A stretch of DNA of 64,000 nucleotides. Source: Globisporangium splendens (taxonomy: Eukaryota; Oomycota; Peronosporomycetes; Pythiales; Pythiaceae). The notes below the pieces were generated by a model. The model was not told where the DNA came from. It searched no databases and worked only from the letters and a program-made list of their open reading frames with translations. Location: positions 62,001-126,000 of the forward strand of contig VFIW01000063.1 in the NCBI GenBank assembly GCA_006386115.1, written 5' to 3'. The position numbers were made by a program, and so were the translations under genes. Positions 61,383 to 64,000 of this stretch are shown here, one piece after another (the first letter of the stretch is position 1; each line of letters begins with the position of its first letter).

Positions 61383-63967
61383 ATGGACGCGAAGACTGGT
61401 GGCCGCGGCGCGGCGCGCAATAGGAATGGGAACAGCACCAGCAATGCAACGAGTGTGAGCGCTGGCGGGAAGAAGAGACGGTCCAAGGCGCGCAAGAAGG
61501 CAACGGGAGCGGCAGCAGCAGCGGCAACGGCGCCGTCTTCTGCTTCAGTCGATGGAGATGGTGGAGGAAATGGCGCCAAGATGGCCGCTGCTGCAAACAC
61601 ACCCCACGCTCCAAAGAGCCAAACTGCTGTAGTTGCTGGGAATGCAAGGAAGGATGCCGCGCCTCCTGCACAGCAGCAACTGCCTCAAGGTCAGCAGGGA
61701 CAGCTAAAGAAGAAAAAGAACCGGAAACGCCTTCACAACGGTGGGAAGGTGGCTGCTGCAAATCGAGCCGCTGGCAATGAAAGCAATTCGACAAGTAGCA
61801 ACGCTATGCAAGGTGCAAAGAAAATGGCTGGCACAGGTAAACACGCAACCCCGACGGGCTCCCACAGCAATGCTGCAGTGGCGAAACCAAAGCCACAGGC
61901 AGCAGCGGTGTTGACGAGGGCAGCTGCTGCTGCAAACGCTTCGGCCACAGTACCAGCCGCGAAAACCACAGGAATCAGAGGAAGCATCCCGAGACCAGAA
62001 ATCAAGGTGAAGCGAAAGGTCGATGAGGTGAATGCATTGAAAACGTGCACTTCTATGTATTGCATTTGACTCATTTGCAGTATTTGCTGTGCTTTTAATG
62101 ATGTCTACCCAGTCCACGACTCCTACAGCACAAGCGATTCCTTGGGGAGACAAAGAGGCAGGAAAATCGTCTGCATTGAAAGTAGCAACTTCTAGCCATG
62201 CAGATCCTGTAAAGCCGCCTCCACCAAAGAAACTTAAAGTCGCGAATACGGTTGCCCAAGTGGAGAAACAGAACACTCACTCTCTGAGTCTCGATGGGAA
62301 CGTTCCTGCTTTCAAGAGCTCAGTTTCCACGCCAGTCTCAGCACCAAAGCCAGCAATCGCTTCACCTCAGCAGGTACGATCGTCTGATTCATATACGCTA
62401 TGCCCATCTTCTTTGTGTTGCTGATTTGTTTGTTTTATTGTTGCTTTTGTTCTTTATTTGTTGCACTTTAGTCAATAAAACCTCAAAGTGTGATTGCTGC
62501 AGCTAGTACTCAAGCAGCCGTAAAGCAGCAAGCGGCACCAGTTGTGGGAGCTGAACCCGTGGAAATTGAGTCGAAGCCAGAGCCTATGGAAGTGGACACT
62601 GAAGCTTCCGAAGCATCAGCAGCCCAAGCTGAACAGACAAGTGTATCTTTTGCTGCTGAACCTTTCGTTGGTGAGGAACCCTCGTCTGGGAACGAGTCAA
62701 GAGATGTTGGAGTGATCGAAGTTGAAGATTCCGAGCCTGACACACCGAAGGAATCATCGACGAGCGAAGCGCTCGACATGCTTTCTCCAGCGAAGACCCC
62801 AACGGTGGACTCGTTCGTAGACGATTCCGCGATTGTATCAACAAACATAATATCTGCGGAGGCATCATCTCTTCACAATGCGACTCACTTGGATAAATCG
62901 GCTGCGAGTACACCTAGTCCGCTTCATGAGTCGGAAAACGAACTGTGGCCATTTTCATCACCGCAGCAAGATCCTCCTGCGAGTGTTCATGACGATCCAG
63001 CCGAAGCAGCAAATGTAGCAACTGACAAAGTTGAGAGTGTCTCGCCACGTGAAACCAGTGAGCCAGAAAATATCGTGATAAGCGAAAGCACACATGCGGG
63101 TAATGCTCATGAGGCTGACACAAATCTGGTTTCGGACGGTGCAAATCCATCGAGTGAATCGGTTGATCTTCCATCGCACGAAGAGAGCACACACGAAGCT
63201 ACGATCTCCAGTTCGGCCGACGACCATGAAGAGCGAAAACAAGAAGACAACGAGGCGAAGGAAGAAAGTGAATCGTTGATCAATGCACAAGAAAATATGG
63301 CAGAATCTTCTGTGATCAATCCTCAAGATGACGGGCATCGAACTGTTGTCAGCAGCTCGATCCAAAAAATCGTCATTCCTTCACCAGTACGGACGCCACC
63401 AAAGTCGCAATGGCCACCACCTCGACCTGCAAATGCGTGGGGAGCGTCGTTTGGCATGACGATCACTCCAGAGCGAACGCCAGCGACATTGATGTCTGCT
63501 TCGTCGCCAGCGTTGGCCACATCGCCACTGAGCTCCTGGTTCCTCTCCAAAGGTCAAGCGAACTTTGTGCAGCAGGTCGCATTCCCACCCCGCGCATCGA
63601 GTGAGCGGCATCATCGTCGGTCGGTCTCGCCCCAGCGATTCGTGACCAAGAGCCATGCACAAAACTCCAGCAGTTCGCTAGAAACGGCATTGATAGCGAA
63701 CCAGGAGGAAGACGACGACGCGCAGGATGGCAACAACAACGCCTTCCTGGAGTCACTCACGCAGCAAGCGAGCTGGCGCACGTGGTACGGGAGCGTGGAT
63801 CAAAAAGATCTCCTCGACCCTCCTCTCCAGCGACTCCCCGCTGAGGTGCACCAAGCGCTAGATGCAACAAGCTCAGGTGACTTGGCGATGGAGACTTCAG
63901 GAGATCAGATTTCTTTACACGAGACCAATGAGAAGACGAGCATCGCCGACCTTGAAGATGAGATCAG
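61383..63967 (+). CDS. Low-complexity Ala/Lys then Ser/Glu-rich protein, 3 exons seen, continues off the right edge
   Basis: Exons are 61383-62027, 62113-62373 and 62472-63967, the last followed by a GTGCGT donor, so the gene continues past 64000. Phases agree; at least 800 residues. Exon 1 encodes a basic Ala/Asn/Gly/Lys-rich region (MDAKTGGRGAARNRNGNSTS, GGKKRRSKARKKATG, KKKKNRKRLHNGGK) with several nuclear-localisation-like clusters. Exon 2 has KPPPPKKLKV. Exon 3 is 498 codons, open throughout, rich in Ser, Glu, Asp and Ala (VEVEDSEPDTP-type stretches), with more ordered parts toward its end (SWRTWYGSVDQKDLLDPPLQ, RLPAEVHQALD). No known domain is recognised. Probably a disordered nuclear or RNA-associated protein; this is inference from composition. 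Confidence 0.75.
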
Positions 63968-64000
63968 GTGCGTCTTTTCTATCTTGCTTTGCTACCAGAT

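Overview
The window looks like nuclear DNA of an oomycete (Stramenopiles). This is inferred from gene content, not from a database match. Protein genes are compact, with introns of about 45-110 nt and GT/AG ends. Three cytochrome P450s, an ABCC pump and flagellum-related genes (an intraflagellar-transport relic, a MORN-repeat protein) sit beside core eukaryotic genes (CWC22, CWC15, PRP2/DHX16, a gamma-tubulin complex component). The retroelements are chromodomain Ty3/gypsy and LINE types. Genes with introns were reconstructed by hand; where all exon phases agree this is stated.

Layout. 1-11 kb: a cyclic-nucleotide-binding protein running off the left edge (minus), CWC22 (minus), a MORN-repeat protein (plus), CWC15 (minus, 5 exons), a small secreted LRR protein (plus, 5 exons) and an FHA/coiled-coil protein (minus, 6 exons). 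11.3-13.2 kb: a graveyard of gene pieces. It holds the two ends of IFT56/TTC26 without the middle, joined at a 10-bp palindrome to the C-terminal end of a protein kinase domain, followed by an unidentified reading frame broken by TAA. 13.9-24.4 kb (plus): two tandem P450s, a PH/EF-hand-like protein (8 exons), a CLU/TIF31-type protein with one in-frame TAG, and a class I-type histone deacetylase with one in-frame TGA and no visible ATG. 24.5-28.6 kb (minus): a gamma-tubulin complex component in 7 exons.

28.6-50 kb is the accessory region. A Thr/Pro-rich surface-protein gene (minus) is split by a tandem Ty3/gypsy array, LTR-internal-LTR-internal-LTR. The middle LTR is a recombinant of the two outer ones, which points to unequal crossing-over of one insertion. 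Next comes a degenerate 8.9-kb LINE flanked by a 16-bp target-site duplication. It carries a CCHC knuckle, an OTU-like cysteine protease domain, an endonuclease, reverse transcriptase and RNase H. 50-64 kb: a third P450 (minus), an ABCC/MRP full transporter (plus), the DEAH helicase PRP2/DHX16 (minus), and a low-complexity Ser/Glu/Ala-rich protein (plus) leaving the right edge.

Functional links. CWC22, CWC15 and PRP2 all act in the activated (Bact) spliceosome, and in other eukaryotes CWC22 is the docking partner of PRP2. The P450s and the ABCC pump are a plausible oxidation/efflux neighbourhood. No complete new system is evident. The most unusual items are the recombinant LTR array, the OTU-bearing LINE, the surface gene split by the array, and the cluster of otherwise preserved genes each broken by a single different stop codon.
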